From the NCBI GenBank assembly GCA_014191855.1, contig BJHF01000058.1, positions 1 through 41,964 of the forward strand: a stretch of DNA of 41,964 nucleotides, written 5' to 3'. Numbering within the stretch: position 1 is the first letter of the stretch; each line of letters begins with the position of its first letter. Shown piece after piece: positions 26,837-37,202 of the stretch. Source of the DNA: Deltaproteobacteria bacterium (GTDB lineage Bacteria > Myxococcota_A > UBA796 > SXON01). The translations under genes were made by a program, and so were the position numbers. Below the pieces are notes generated by a model. The model made no database searches and was not told where the DNA came from. It saw only the letters and a program-made list of their open reading frames with translations.

Positions 26837-27298
26837 GTGTCGGCGTACCGGATCGGAATCGTGTGTTCGTCGGGCGGCCACCTCGCCCAGCTCCACTGCC
26901 TCGACGCATGGTGGGCGAAGCACGAACGCTTCTGGGTAACCTTCGACAAGCCGGACGCGGTGTCGTTGCTGAAGGGGGAGCGGGTGTACTGGGGGCACCA
27001 CCCCACCAACCGCAACCTGAAGAACCTCGTCAAGAACAGCCTTCTCGCCGTGAAGGTGCTGGTGCGCGAGCGGCCGGACGTGATCGTAAGCAACGGAGCG
27101 GGCATCGCCGTTCCGTTCTTTTGGCTTGGTAAGTGCATTTTTGGCTGCAAGACCGTGTACGTCGAGGTGTACGACCGCATCGACTCGCCCACGCTCACCG
27201 CCCGGCTGGTGCGACCGGTGCTGGACCGGATGGTCGTTCAGTGGGACGACCAGAAGGCCTTCTACCCGGAGGGGATCAACCTCGGGGCGGTCCTTTGA
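26837..27298 (+). CDS. Alg14/PssD-like glycosyltransferase membrane-anchor subunit
   Basis: A 153-residue protein of the Alg14/PssD/EpsF type. The start IGIVCSSGGHLAQL contains the family GGH motif, and NGAGIAVPFFW near residue 83 matches the conserved acceptor-side segment. In yeast Alg14 recruits catalytic Alg13 to the membrane; bacterial PssD/PssE-type pairs add a sugar to a lipid-linked exopolysaccharide unit. GTG at 26837 is preceded by AAGGAAAGG. Its TGA overlaps the TTG start of the Alg13-like partner (TTGA), fitting an obligate heterodimer. The sugar transferred is not predictable. Confidence 0.85.
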   Translation: MSAYRIGIVCSSGGHLAQLHCLDAWWAKHERFWVTFDKPDAVSLLKGERVYWGHHPTNRNLKNLVKNSLLAVKVLVRERPDVIVSNGAGIAVPFFWLGKCIFGCKTVYVEVYDRIDSPTLTARLVRPVLDRMVVQWDDQKAFYPEGINLGAVL

Positions 27299-27792
27299 TC
27301 TTCGCGACGGTCGGTACTCACGAAGACCCGTTCGATCGGCTCCTGGTTGAGCTGGATCGTCTGGTGCAAACCGGAGAGATCCAGGAGCGCGTGCACGTCC
27401 AGACCGGCTACAGCCGGCACGTGCTGCGAGTGTGCACCCACGAAGCCATGATCGGGTTCGACGAGGTACAGGCGCACATGCGAGCGGCCCGCGTCGTGAT
27501 CACCCACGGCGGCCCAGCGTCGATCATGCAGGCGTTGGCATTAGGGAAAGTCCCGATCGTGGTCCCAAGACAATCGAAGTTCGGCGAGCACGTTGACGAT
27601 CATCAGGTGCGGTTCAGCCAACGCATCGCGGATCGGGTGCTTGTGGTACTCGACATCGCGGAGCTGGGCCCCATGATCCGAGACCATGCGTCGCGAGTGG
27701 TGCGCCTCGGCGCAAACGTTGGAGGCCCGGAGCGCGCGCAGGTGTTCGCGGCCCGGCTGGATGCCCTGTGTACCGGGCTGGTCAGGAGGTGA
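27295..27792 (+). CDS. Alg13/PssE-like glycosyltransferase catalytic subunit
   Basis: A 165-residue GT28 C-terminal-domain protein. It opens MIFATVGTHEDPFDRLL (family VGT...FDRL), has THGGPASIMQAL near residue 63 for nucleotide-sugar binding, and VPRQSKFGEHVDDHQ, all classic for Alg13/PssE/EpsF partners. The start is a TTG at 27295 overlapping the Alg14-like stop by 4 nt; no other start would keep the first beta strand. With its partner it should form one UDP-sugar-dependent transferase at the cytosolic face. The kinase gene follows after 15 nt. Confidence 0.85.
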   Translation: MIFATVGTHEDPFDRLLVELDRLVQTGEIQERVHVQTGYSRHVLRVCTHEAMIGFDEVQAHMRAARVVITHGGPASIMQALALGKVPIVVPRQSKFGEHVDDHQVRFSQRIADRVLVVLDIAELGPMIRDHASRVVRLGANVGGPERAQVFAARLDALCTGLVRR

Positions 27793-27807
27793 TAGAGTGG
27801 GGCCCGG

Positions 27808-29538
<1,731 letters not shown>

Positions 29539-29547
29539 GGCCCCCCT

Positions 29548-29883
29548 TTACTCATACCCCTCCGCCACCTGCACCACGTTGAGGTCCTCCACCTCCGTAA
29601 CGTAGGCCAGCAGCACCGCCTGCACGACAAGCGGCGTCACCACGATGTGCTCGGGGCGCAGCGCCATCGTGACATCGCGAGCAAGCATGCCGATGTCCAC
29701 GTCCTCCAGCGTTCGCACCGTGTGGCGAGACATCTGGATGACGCACTTGGCCACCAGCGGGCTCACGTCGCCCTGGAGCTGCTCCACCACCAACCCAACG
29801 AGGGTATCGAGCGACACCCATTCGTTGTCCATCGTCCGAAAAGTCGGCTCAGGCAGCCCGGCCAGCCCGACGACCCGCGCCAT
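29548..29883 (-). CDS. Small hypothetical protein
   Basis: A 111-residue soluble-looking protein with no family I recognise. It is mildly acidic, has a mixed helix/strand pattern (SLDTLVGLVVEQLQGD; PLVVQAVLLAYVTEVEDL) and no signal peptide or membrane segment. Its ATG directly follows the porin gene's TAG without any gap, so it is almost certainly cotranscribed and probably translated by the same ribosomes. Confidence 0.6.
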   Translation of the reverse strand: MARVVGLAGLPEPTFRTMDNEWVSLDTLVGLVVEQLQGDVSPLVAKCVIQMSRHTVRTLEDVDIGMLARDVTMALRPEHIVVTPLVVQAVLLAYVTEVEDLNVVQVAEGYE

Positions 29884-30963
29884 CTACAGCTTGAACTGCG
29901 CCCAAAGGCGGAGCGTGTCGTTGTCTACTGCGTCCTGATCCTCGAGCCGGAGCTCGTAGCCGAGGCCGACCCGCGCATGGTCTTCAGCCGTGTGCCAGGC
30001 GCCGCCGAAAAGCACCTGGGTGTACCCGCCAAGGGTGCTGTCGTTCAGCATCGACACCCGTACCGTCGGCTCGAACGCGTTCACCTGGTAGCCGAGCTGT
30101 CCGGTAACGCCCCATCGGTCGGTCTCCTCCCAGACCTCGGGGGTCTCCACCGTCGTTTCCGTCGGGGCGATGTGCGAGAACACGCCATCCACCAAGAAGG
30201 AGAGGCCGCCCCCGCGGAGCATTGCGTCGCCCCCTACGGCCCAGGTGCTGGTCGCCTCACCCATGGTGTAGTACCCGTTCGCACCGACACCAAGCCCGAA
30301 CTCCTTGCGATCACCCCACGTTTTGTAGGTGTTGGCCTTGCCGACGTCCCATTCGAGTCGACCCACGAGCGTCTTGCCCATCGCGACGTCGCCAAAGAGG
30401 TCGCCCCCGGCGTTGAACGCGCCCACGGTGATCTTCCCCCCTTTGCGGCCGTACCCGACGGTGAGCCCCAGCGACCGATCGGGCGTGAGATGCTCCGACG
30501 CGATCCCGCGCTCCGTAAAGGTGAGCTCCCCCGCACTGATGAGCTGATCCCGTGAGAAGGGCAGTTTTCCTTGGCCAACGCGGATCTCGAGGCCGTTCAC
30601 CGGCTCGACGCCCACCAGCGCATCCACCACCTCAATCGGCTCCTCCGGCTCCGAGAGTCCGTCGTACGGCGCACTGGTGCCGACACTCAGCTTGTAGCTC
30701 CACTTCTTGAAGCCGCCCGAGAAGCCGAGCCGGGCTCGTTTGAGCTTCACCCCCTCATCGTCTTCCGGGTCCCCATAGCCGGAGGCATCGGCTTGTTTGT
30801 CCTCGTCCATGTCGTACGCCGTGACCCACACCTGCACGAGCGCGGAGGGCTCAAAGGTCGCGCCGCCGACCCGGAACGGAAAGCTGCCGTCCCCATCTCC
30901 CGCTTTCGCGGAATCTTCGGCGTGGGCAGTAGCGGAAAGGGCGGCGAGGAGAAGGATGGACAT
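29884..30963 (-). CDS. Porin O/P-like outer membrane protein
   Basis: A 359-residue predicted beta-barrel. A signal MSILLLAALSATAHA is cut before EDSAKAG. The body alternates amphipathic strands with aromatic girdles (LKRARLGFSGGFKKWSYKLSVG; PVNGLEIRVGQGKLPFSRDQL), the arrangement of phosphate-selective OprO/OprP-type porins, and ends TLRLWAQFKL. Anion or phosphate preference cannot be claimed from sequence. I start at ATG 30963 rather than the longer upstream opening because that gives a proper signal peptide. Thirty-seven nucleotides separate it from the divergent CehA-like lipoprotein gene, and a small hypothetical gene follows immediately. Confidence 0.75.
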   Translation of the reverse strand: MSILLLAALSATAHAEDSAKAGDGDGSFPFRVGGATFEPSALVQVWVTAYDMDEDKQADASGYGDPEDDEGVKLKRARLGFSGGFKKWSYKLSVGTSAPYDGLSEPEEPIEVVDALVGVEPVNGLEIRVGQGKLPFSRDQLISAGELTFTERGIASEHLTPDRSLGLTVGYGRKGGKITVGAFNAGGDLFGDVAMGKTLVGRLEWDVGKANTYKTWGDRKEFGLGVGANGYYTMGEATSTWAVGGDAMLRGGGLSFLVDGVFSHIAPTETTVETPEVWEETDRWGVTGQLGYQVNAFEPTVRVSMLNDSTLGGYTQVLFGGAWHTAEDHARVGLGYELRLEDQDAVDNDTLRLWAQFKL

Positions 30964-31000
30964 GTGACTCGGGGCTCGTGGAGATATCCTACACCACGTC
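30964..31000. promoter_or_regulatory. 37-nt divergent intergenic gap
   Basis: This is the second very short divergent gap in the window, separating the porin and the CehA-like lipoprotein genes. No clear promoter boxes are visible; the two start regions must share control sequence. Confidence 0.35.
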
Positions 31001-33982
31001 ATGCTCCTACTCGCGCTCCTTGGCTGCTCCACCTCGTCCGAATGGGCGTCCGCCCGAAAGATTGACTCACTGGCGGACACGATCGGCGGCCCCAAGGCCA
31101 CGGCGCGCCCCGGTGACTTCCTGCTGGAGAACGATCGCGTTCGGATTGCGGTGCTCGGGCCCCGCTATTCGATGGGCCCCTCCCCGTTCGGCGGCACGCT
31201 GTGCGATGCGGACCTGCAGCGGGCCGACCCGAGCTACGGCGCGGGGCACGGAAACGACCAGTTGGCGGAGGTCTTCGCGACGGTCAACATGAACATCGCG
31301 GGGGCGGACACCGAGGGCGAGGTGCTCGTGCTGCAGGAAGGCAGCGAAACCGAGGCCGCGATCGTCCGGGCAACCGGGGAAGGCACGCCGTTTCTCACGA
31401 TGCTGAAGCCGCTCTGGGCCATCGTGGGCCAGCCAGATTTCCAGATTACCACCGACTACATCCTTGAGCCGGGCTCGCCGGCGGTGAAGATGATCACCAC
31501 GGCGTCCGAAGCGGCGACGTTCACGGAGGCCACCACGCTGGCGGGCAGCACGGACGAGCTGGCCCTGCTCGAGTACGCGATGGTGAGCGGACTCTCGTTC
31601 GGCGACTTCTACCTGCAAGGCGGCAGCATCGACGTGTTTGCGCCGGGAACCGTGGATCAACCGGGTGGCTTCGACGAAGACCAACTGGTATCGGATGCGG
31701 TGAACGACGGGAAGAACACCTTCCAGAGCCCGTTCAAGTTCGAGTTCCTCGCGGGTGTCGGCGATGGTGTGTCGTACGCGCTGATGGCGGATTCGGGGGA
31801 CCTGTTTGTGCCCCTGTTCACCTCTTCGCAGACGGCGGGGTTCGGCGCCGGGCAGCTCGGCGAGGTGACTGACGAGGGCGGGGCGGAGAGCGGCGATGAG
31901 ACGTACAACCGCTTTCCGGGAGGCAAAGCGTACCAGTATGTACGCTGGTTCGGGGTGGGCAAAGGCGACGTCGGGAGCGCGTTGGACTCGCTCATCGAGG
32001 CGCGCGGGATGGCGCACGGAACTGTGCGCGGGTTCGTGGTGGAGGAGGGCACCGGGATCGCCGTTTCGAAGACCAACGTGATGGTGTTCGCCGCGGGCGC
32101 GGAGCAGGCCTGGAGCCAGTGGCAAACCGACGTGGGAGACGACACCCAGCTCGACGGCAACTTCGGCGGGATGCTGCCCCCGGGCGACTACGAGCTGCTC
32201 GTTCACCATGAAGGCAGCCCAGACGGCGAACGGGTCGCCATCACCGTCGTGGAAGGAAAGGAGGTGAAGCTGGTGCTCGGCGCCAAGCGCTCGGGTCAAC
32301 TCGACCTTGAGGTGGTGGATGAGACGGGGCGAAACGTACCGGCGAAGGTAACGATCGTACCGGTGGAGGGGGACTCTCCCCTCAGCCGCGAGCTGGGCGA
32401 CAAGATCGTAGCGGGCGGTGCTGCCGAGGTGTTGTTCCTCACACACGGCACGGGAAGCGCAACCCTTCCGCCGGGCACCTACACCGCCATCGCGAGCCGC
32501 GGCCTGGAGTATGAGCTCGGCACGTCGGAGCCGTTCACCGTCCGCGCCGATGGGGCAGCGCACCTCAAGCTGCAGGTGCTCCACACGGTGGAAACCGATG
32601 GTTGGGTGAGCGCGGACTTCCACGTGCACGCCTCGCACAGCTTCGACAGCGGCGTGTCTCTGGAGAGCCGGGTGATCACGATGGTCGCCGAAGGCGTGGA
32701 CTTCTTTTCGTCCTCCGACCATGACTACCTCACGGACTACGCCCCGGTGGTTGAGCAGCTTGGCCTGGAGCCCTTCGTGAAGACCGCGGTCGGACTCGAG
32801 ACGACGACGCTGGAGGTCGGTCACTACATCGGGATGCCGCTGGCGCACGACACGATCAAGGATCAAGCCGGTGCCTTCGACTGGACGGGGATGACACCGC
32901 TTGAGATCCTCGACGAGCTGCAGTCCCTCGGCGTTGCGGGCGGCTATGAGCCGCTCCGGATGGTCGCCCACCCACGAGACGGAATCCTGGGCTACTTCGA
33001 TCAGTACGGGTACAACGCCTACTCTGGCCAGGTGGAGACGCCCACGCTCTCCTTCGCGAACGATCTGCTCAAGGACACGTCGTACTTCACCACCGACTTC
33101 GACGCGCTGGAGCTGCTCAACGGCAAGCGCTTCGACCTCATCCGCACCCCGACGCAGCCCGAGCTCGACGCGTACGCGGCAGGCGGCCACGTGAGCGCCT
33201 ACACCGTGATGGAGCGCAGTGGCGAAGAGCAGCTCGATCTGGCTGACGACGTATACCGGCTCGGCTACGGTCACGACGGCCAGGTGGACGACTGGTTCAG
33301 CCTCCTCAACACCGGCGTGCGGCTCACCGCGCTTGGCAACTCCGACACCCACAGTCGCTTCAGCATCGAAGCGGGTTGCCCGCGCAACTACGTATACGTG
33401 GATCACGACGACCCGGCGACGCTCGACGAGCAGGCCGTTGCGGATGCGGTGAAGGCGGGGCACGTCGTCGCGAGCTACGGCCCGTTCATCCGCTTCACGG
33501 CGAACGCCGACGCCATGATCGGCGACACCTTGACCGATACAGATGGCAATGTATCACTCCATATCGAGGTTCAAGCTCCAACCTGGATGGCAGTGGACCG
33601 GGTGGAATTGTATCAGAATGGAGCGCTCATCCACGAGTGGGAGGGACTCGATCCCGACGTGCTGAAGTTCGCGCAGGACCTCGACGTGGCCGTGACCAAG
33701 GACAGTTGGTTCGTCGTGATCGCGCTGGGTGATGGTGACCTTTCGCCGGTGTTCACGCCGGTGGAGATCCCCCCAGTGGAGCTGCAAGACGTCGTCATCG
33801 AGGCGCTCTCCACGGTGCCCGCGATCAGCGCGTTCGTATCGCCGGGCGTTCCTGTTCCGCGCGACGGCCCCGTGCTCCCCTACGCCCTCACCAACCCGAT
33901 CTGGGTGGATGTGGACGGCGATGGCGAGATCACCCCACCCGGCATTCCTGAGTTCATGCGCGAGCCCGTCGAGCCCGAGTGA
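31001..33982 (+). CDS. Giant lipoprotein with CehA/McbA-type PHP metallohydrolase domain
   Basis: A 993-residue lipoprotein with the shortest signal in the window (MLLLALLGC, Cys at 9). Residues about 10-530 form beta-rich domains with no clear family, including carboxypeptidase-regulatory-like repeats (VRGFVVEEGTGIAVSKTNV near 345; QLDLEVVDETGRNVPAKVTI near 430). The metallohydrolase starts near WVSADFHVHASHSFDSG with H541/H543, then SSDHD (D573-H574) and NSDTHS (D782, H784), the PHP-type metal ligands of CehA/McbA enzymes. CehA/McbA hydrolyse carbaryl, but most relatives have unknown substrates. A beta-sandwich tail follows. Its stop overlaps the exonuclease start (GTGA). Confidence 0.8.
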   Translation: MLLLALLGCSTSSEWASARKIDSLADTIGGPKATARPGDFLLENDRVRIAVLGPRYSMGPSPFGGTLCDADLQRADPSYGAGHGNDQLAEVFATVNMNIAGADTEGEVLVLQEGSETEAAIVRATGEGTPFLTMLKPLWAIVGQPDFQITTDYILEPGSPAVKMITTASEAATFTEATTLAGSTDELALLEYAMVSGLSFGDFYLQGGSIDVFAPGTVDQPGGFDEDQLVSDAVNDGKNTFQSPFKFEFLAGVGDGVSYALMADSGDLFVPLFTSSQTAGFGAGQLGEVTDEGGAESGDETYNRFPGGKAYQYVRWFGVGKGDVGSALDSLIEARGMAHGTVRGFVVEEGTGIAVSKTNVMVFAAGAEQAWSQWQTDVGDDTQLDGNFGGMLPPGDYELLVHHEGSPDGERVAITVVEGKEVKLVLGAKRSGQLDLEVVDETGRNVPAKVTIVPVEGDSPLSRELGDKIVAGGAAEVLFLTHGTGSATLPPGTYTAIASRGLEYELGTSEPFTVRADGAAHLKLQVLHTVETDGWVSADFHVHASHSFDSGVSLESRVITMVAEGVDFFSSSDHDYLTDYAPVVEQLGLEPFVKTAVGLETTTLEVGHYIGMPLAHDTIKDQAGAFDWTGMTPLEILDELQSLGVAGGYEPLRMVAHPRDGILGYFDQYGYNAYSGQVETPTLSFANDLLKDTSYFTTDFDALELLNGKRFDLIRTPTQPELDAYAAGGHVSAYTVMERSGEEQLDLADDVYRLGYGHDGQVDDWFSLLNTGVRLTALGNSDTHSRFSIEAGCPRNYVYVDHDDPATLDEQAVADAVKAGHVVASYGPFIRFTANADAMIGDTLTDTDGNVSLHIEVQAPTWMAVDRVELYQNGALIHEWEGLDPDVLKFAQDLDVAVTKDSWFVVIALGDGDLSPVFTPVEIPPVELQDVVIEALSTVPAISAFVSPGVPVPRDGPVLPYALTNPIWVDVDGDGEITPPGIPEFMREPVEPE
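33536..33555. repeat. Inverted repeat GATACA-N8-TGTATC inside the CehA-like gene
   Basis: Six-base arms at 33536-33541 and 33550-33555, with another TGTATCA half-site at 33609-33615. The surrounding 80 bases are strikingly AT-rich for this gene. Same core and spacing as the element at 20563. Confidence 0.6.
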
Positions 33983-34833
33983 CCGACCGCAGCGAGCCCG
34001 AGACGCTGCCGCTCACCGCGGAGTCATGGCTGCTGCAACTGCCGCTCGCCGCACTTGACTTCGAGACCACCGGGCTCGGCCCGCACCGGGGGGACCGCGT
34101 GATCGAGGTGGCGGTGGTGCGGGGAAAGGCTGGCGAAACCCCGAAGACGTGGCATACCCTGATCGACCCCGAACGGAGCGTGGCCGCGACGCAAATCCAC
34201 GGCATCACCGACGCGATGGTGGCGGGCCGACCGCGCTTCGCAGAGGTGGCCGATGAGCTGTTCCGCCAGCTCGAGGGCGCGGTTCTGGTCGCGCATAACG
34301 CTGCCTTCGACCTTTCTTTCCTGGAGATGGAGCTTGCGCGGGTGGGCCGCACGCTGCCCCCGCTCGTGGTGCTGGACACCCTGGGCCTCGCGCGGCGCGT
34401 GCTGGCGCTCGGCGATCACCGGCTCGCAACGCTGTGCGCGCGCCTCGGGCTCACCCGGGACCGGGCTCACCGCGCGCTCGACGACGCCCGCGCCACCTGG
34501 GAGCTCGTTCAGCGCCTCGCGCTCACGGCCGACCCGAGCGGCCACCTGCGCCTCGGGCAAGCGCAGCTCCTCTCGCGCCGGCGCACCCCTGAGGAGCACG
34601 AAGGCCTGCTTCGTCGTCTCGAAGCGGCTCGGGCGCAAGGCGTACCGCTCGTGGTCGACTATGTGTCGGGGGATGCGCCGGGCCAGCCGCCCACGCGGCG
34701 CACCATCACCATCGTGAAGCTCACCCGCTCTCGCGTGGACGCATTCTGCCACCTTCGCGCCGCCGACCGCAGCTTCCGCGTTGACCGGCTCCGCATCGTA
34801 ACCGAAGGATCTACGCCACCTCGTGCAGGTTGA
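33979..34833 (+). CDS. DEDDh 3'-5' exonuclease (DnaQ-like) with C-terminal WYL-like domain
   Basis: A 284-residue protein. Residues 21-180 are a complete DnaQ/PolC-epsilon-type exonuclease: D27 and E29 (LDFETTGLG), D111 (HNAAFDLSFL), and H164/D169 (HRALDDA). After a basic linker, residues about 215-275 (VPLVVDYVSG; RTITIVKLTRSR; FCHLRAADRSFRVDRLRIV) have the strand and Arg pattern of WYL domains, which bind nucleic acids or nucleotides. It might be a DNA repair or RNA-processing nuclease. GTG at 33979 overlaps the CehA-like stop by 4 nt. Its last 23 nt overlap, tail to tail, the convergent kinase gene. Confidence 0.85.
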   Translation: MTDRSEPETLPLTAESWLLQLPLAALDFETTGLGPHRGDRVIEVAVVRGKAGETPKTWHTLIDPERSVAATQIHGITDAMVAGRPRFAEVADELFRQLEGAVLVAHNAAFDLSFLEMELARVGRTLPPLVVLDTLGLARRVLALGDHRLATLCARLGLTRDRAHRALDDARATWELVQRLALTADPSGHLRLGQAQLLSRRRTPEEHEGLLRRLEAARAQGVPLVVDYVSGDAPGQPPTRRTITIVKLTRSRVDAFCHLRAADRSFRVDRLRIVTEGSTPPRAG

Positions 34834-36301
34834 TGTAGCGGTTTCCCTGGATGGGGATGCGTCCGAGCATCACCGTTTGCTGCTCCACCTGTTTTGCGCC
34901 CACCTCGGTGAGCAGCACCCGACCCCGATGAGCGCTCAGGTTCATCATCCATCGCGCAAGGTAGAACGGACCGGCGAGCTCCCACCCATCGGCAGGGCGG
35001 TGGGTGTCCGGCCGGATGCGCGCGACGCCCGGGGCGATTCCCGCGGAGAGCCGATATCCGGCCTGCCCGGTGAGCTTGTGTAGCGCCAACGCCGTGCGCA
35101 CGACGTTCGACACCGTTTCGCGGAAGCCCGTTGCCGCCGTCCACACCACGAGCAAGCTGCCTTCTCCGCGCTCCCATACCTCCGCCTGGCTCTCTTCCAG
35201 CACACTCAACCACTCCTGGGTGAGTGAGGGGATCGACTGCCGAGGCGAGGCGATCGACCGGGGTGGCGGAGAGGCCTCCATCGCCAGGACCACCACCGGC
35301 GACGGGGCGATGTTCTTCTGGGGAAGGTGGGACTTCGGTGAGGCCGCGGCGCCGGCCGCGCTGGCGTTGGCGGCCTCGATCACATCACGCAGGTACGCCG
35401 CGAGGTCGCTGTTCGTAGCGCGATGCCCCTCGGAGAGGATGATCTTGGAGATCGCCTCGTACATCTCCTGGGCATCGGCCCAGCGATCGTTCGGGTGGCG
35501 CGAGAGCGTTTTCAGCAAGAACCCTTCCAGCTCCTCGCTGATCTCCTTTCGGTACGGGCGCGGGCTGGGCACCTCGGCGCGTCGGACGCGCGCCAGCGTT
35601 TCGTCCCGACTCGCTGACTTGAACAGCCGCCGCCCGGTGAGGATCTCATAAAGCATGGTGCCGAGCGAGAACAGGTCGCTCCGCCCGTCGAGCGGTCGCG
35701 ACTCGGCCTGCTCGGGCGACATGTAGCTGTACTTGCCGCGGATCACGTTCTGGTCGGCCTTCTGGATCGCGGCGCGGCTGATGCCGAAGTCGGTGAGCTT
35801 CACCTCGCCCGAGAAGGAGATGAGTACGTTCTGCGGGGAGATATCGCAATGAACGAGGTGCAGGGGACGCCCCTCTCCGTCGGTGTGCGCGTGAGCGTAC
35901 GCGAGGGCCTTGAGCACCTCGCCGAGCACGAACAACGCCAGGTTCACCGGAAAGTCCCCAAGCGAACGGGCCCGCGATGCCAGGCGCGCGAGATCGAGGC
36001 CGTGCACGTACTCCATCGCGATGAACAGGTACTCCTCGTGCTCGCCGAGCTCAAAAACCTGGACGATGTTCACATGCGCGAGCTCCGCAGCGATCCGAGC
36101 CTCGTTCTTGAACAACTCGCGAAATTCTTCGTCCTTTGCGAGCTGGTCGAGGATGCGCTTGACGACGAGGATCTTCTCAAAACCCATCGCTCCGTGCGCG
36201 CGGGCCCGAAACACCTCCGCCATGCCGCCCGTGGCGATCTTCTCAAGGAGCTGGTACGGGCCGAAGGCTTCGGGTGCGGCGGGAGGCGCGGGAGTGGACA
36301 T
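34811..36301 (-). CDS. Ser/Thr protein kinase with degenerate nucleotide-cyclase-like C-terminal domain
   Basis: A 496-residue cytosolic kinase. It has TGGMAEVF (24-31), the ATP lysine K48 in LVVKRI, HCDISPQN (H151-C152-D153; Arg of HRD is Cys, a common myxobacterial variant), DFG from D171 and MSPEQ. After a linker (about 320-355), residues about 365-490 resemble a class III nucleotidyl cyclase homology domain in layout (LLVVWTAATGFRETV; YRLSAGIAPGVARI; ELAGPFYLARWMMNLSA; GRVLLTEVGA), but I see no metal-binding Asp pair, so it is probably a non-catalytic sensor. ATG at 36301 is preferred; a GTG five codons upstream is possible. It shares 23 bp of 3' end with the exonuclease gene. Confidence 0.87.
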   Translation of the reverse strand: MSTPAPPAAPEAFGPYQLLEKIATGGMAEVFRARAHGAMGFEKILVVKRILDQLAKDEEFRELFKNEARIAAELAHVNIVQVFELGEHEEYLFIAMEYVHGLDLARLASRARSLGDFPVNLALFVLGEVLKALAYAHAHTDGEGRPLHLVHCDISPQNVLISFSGEVKLTDFGISRAAIQKADQNVIRGKYSYMSPEQAESRPLDGRSDLFSLGTMLYEILTGRRLFKSASRDETLARVRRAEVPSPRPYRKEISEELEGFLLKTLSRHPNDRWADAQEMYEAISKIILSEGHRATNSDLAAYLRDVIEAANASAAGAAASPKSHLPQKNIAPSPVVVLAMEASPPPRSIASPRQSIPSLTQEWLSVLEESQAEVWERGEGSLLVVWTAATGFRETVSNVVRTALALHKLTGQAGYRLSAGIAPGVARIRPDTHRPADGWELAGPFYLARWMMNLSAHRGRVLLTEVGAKQVEQQTVMLGRIPIQGNRYINLHEVA

Positions 36302-36345
36302 CTTGGTCAGTTCCACCTAACCGCCGCCGTGCTACATGACCTCGC

Positions 36346-37179
36346 ATGACGCGCCTCCTTCTCCCCTTCGCCCTCCTGTTCCTCGGCTGCGACGGCGGCA
36401 CCACCCCGGTCGACACGGCGGACACCGCTACCGATACCGATACCGACACCGACACCGACACCGATTCGGACACCGACACCGACAGCGATTCGGACACCGA
36501 CACCGGCACCGTGAAAGCCAGCCTCACCGGCACGATCTCGCTGCCCGATGGGGGCGCGGCGGAGAACTTCCGGGTCAACGTGTGCAAGGAGGTCTGCATC
36601 ACGGCCAAGACCGCCGCAGACGGCACCTACACGGTCGTCGGCATCGCCGCGGGTACGGCGTCTCTCTACGTTCAGGCGACGGGCGACAGCAACTACGCGG
36701 TCCCCTACGCACCGCTCAGCTTCGCAGAAAGCGAGGTCAAGTCGCTGGACCTGACGCTGCGCGAGATCGACGGCACGACGGATCTCTCGGGGAACGAGGA
36801 ACACTGGCTTGGTGAGTGGGGGGTGCTCGACGCCGACGCATCCACCTACGAAACCGCGCTCGGGGATGCCGTCACCGAAGTCACCTGGTCCCAGACGCAG
36901 GGCCCGGTGGAGCAGCCGCCGGTCGAGATCGATGGACAAACGGTGCTTGGTCTTATCTACCTCGGCACATTCGAGGCGGAGGGCGCGGGTACACTGCGGC
37001 TGGCCAACCCCGGCAACCTCCCCGTCGGTACGGAGGTAAACGTGTACTACGCCGAGCTCCCCGAGGTTTCGGCCTGGACGTTGGGCGGGTCGCTGACGGC
37101 GCTCGATGGCGAGCCCCTCCTCGACGGCACCGTCAATCTCCCGGTCCTCACCGCGATCGCGCTCACCATGCCGAACTAA
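36346..37179 (+). CDS. Lipoprotein with Asp-Thr/Ser-Asp stalk and carboxypeptidase-regulatory-like domain
   Basis: A 277-residue lipoprotein (MTRLLLPFALLFLGC, Cys at 15). About 30 residues of almost pure DT/SD dipeptides follow, then a carboxypeptidase-regulatory-like beta domain (LTGTISLPDGGAAENFRVNV ... ADGTYTVVGIAAGTASLYVQA), then a second beta-rich region (about 130-277) of unknown family. It looks like a surface-displayed module on an acidic, perhaps calcium-binding or O-glycosylated stalk. The gene starts 44 nt from the divergent kinase and ends 23 nt before mazG. Confidence 0.78.
   Translation: MTRLLLPFALLFLGCDGGTTPVDTADTATDTDTDTDTDTDSDTDTDSDSDTDTGTVKASLTGTISLPDGGAAENFRVNVCKEVCITAKTAADGTYTVVGIAAGTASLYVQATGDSNYAVPYAPLSFAESEVKSLDLTLREIDGTTDLSGNEEHWLGEWGVLDADASTYETALGDAVTEVTWSQTQGPVEQPPVEIDGQTVLGLIYLGTFEAEGAGTLRLANPGNLPVGTEVNVYYAELPEVSAWTLGGSLTALDGEPLLDGTVNLPVLTAIALTMPN
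36411..36510 (+). repeat. Asp-Thr/Asp-Ser hexanucleotide tandem tract
   Basis: Runs of GACACC interrupted by GATTCG/GACAGC encode a (DT)n(DS)n stalk in the lipoprotein. Two composite blocks (DTDTDSDTDTDSDSDTDT) are visible. Unit slippage would change stalk length in two-residue steps. Confidence 0.8.
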
Positions 37180-37202
37180 CCAGCGGTGCTTAGCTTCCGC
37201 CC

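Noticed and set aside
31067..33463. 798-residue open frame antisense to the CehA-like gene
   Set aside because: It is the mirror of a real gene with PHP motifs; composition is Arg/His/Glu-rich and no domain or start signal is visible. Long antisense openings are expected at this G+C.
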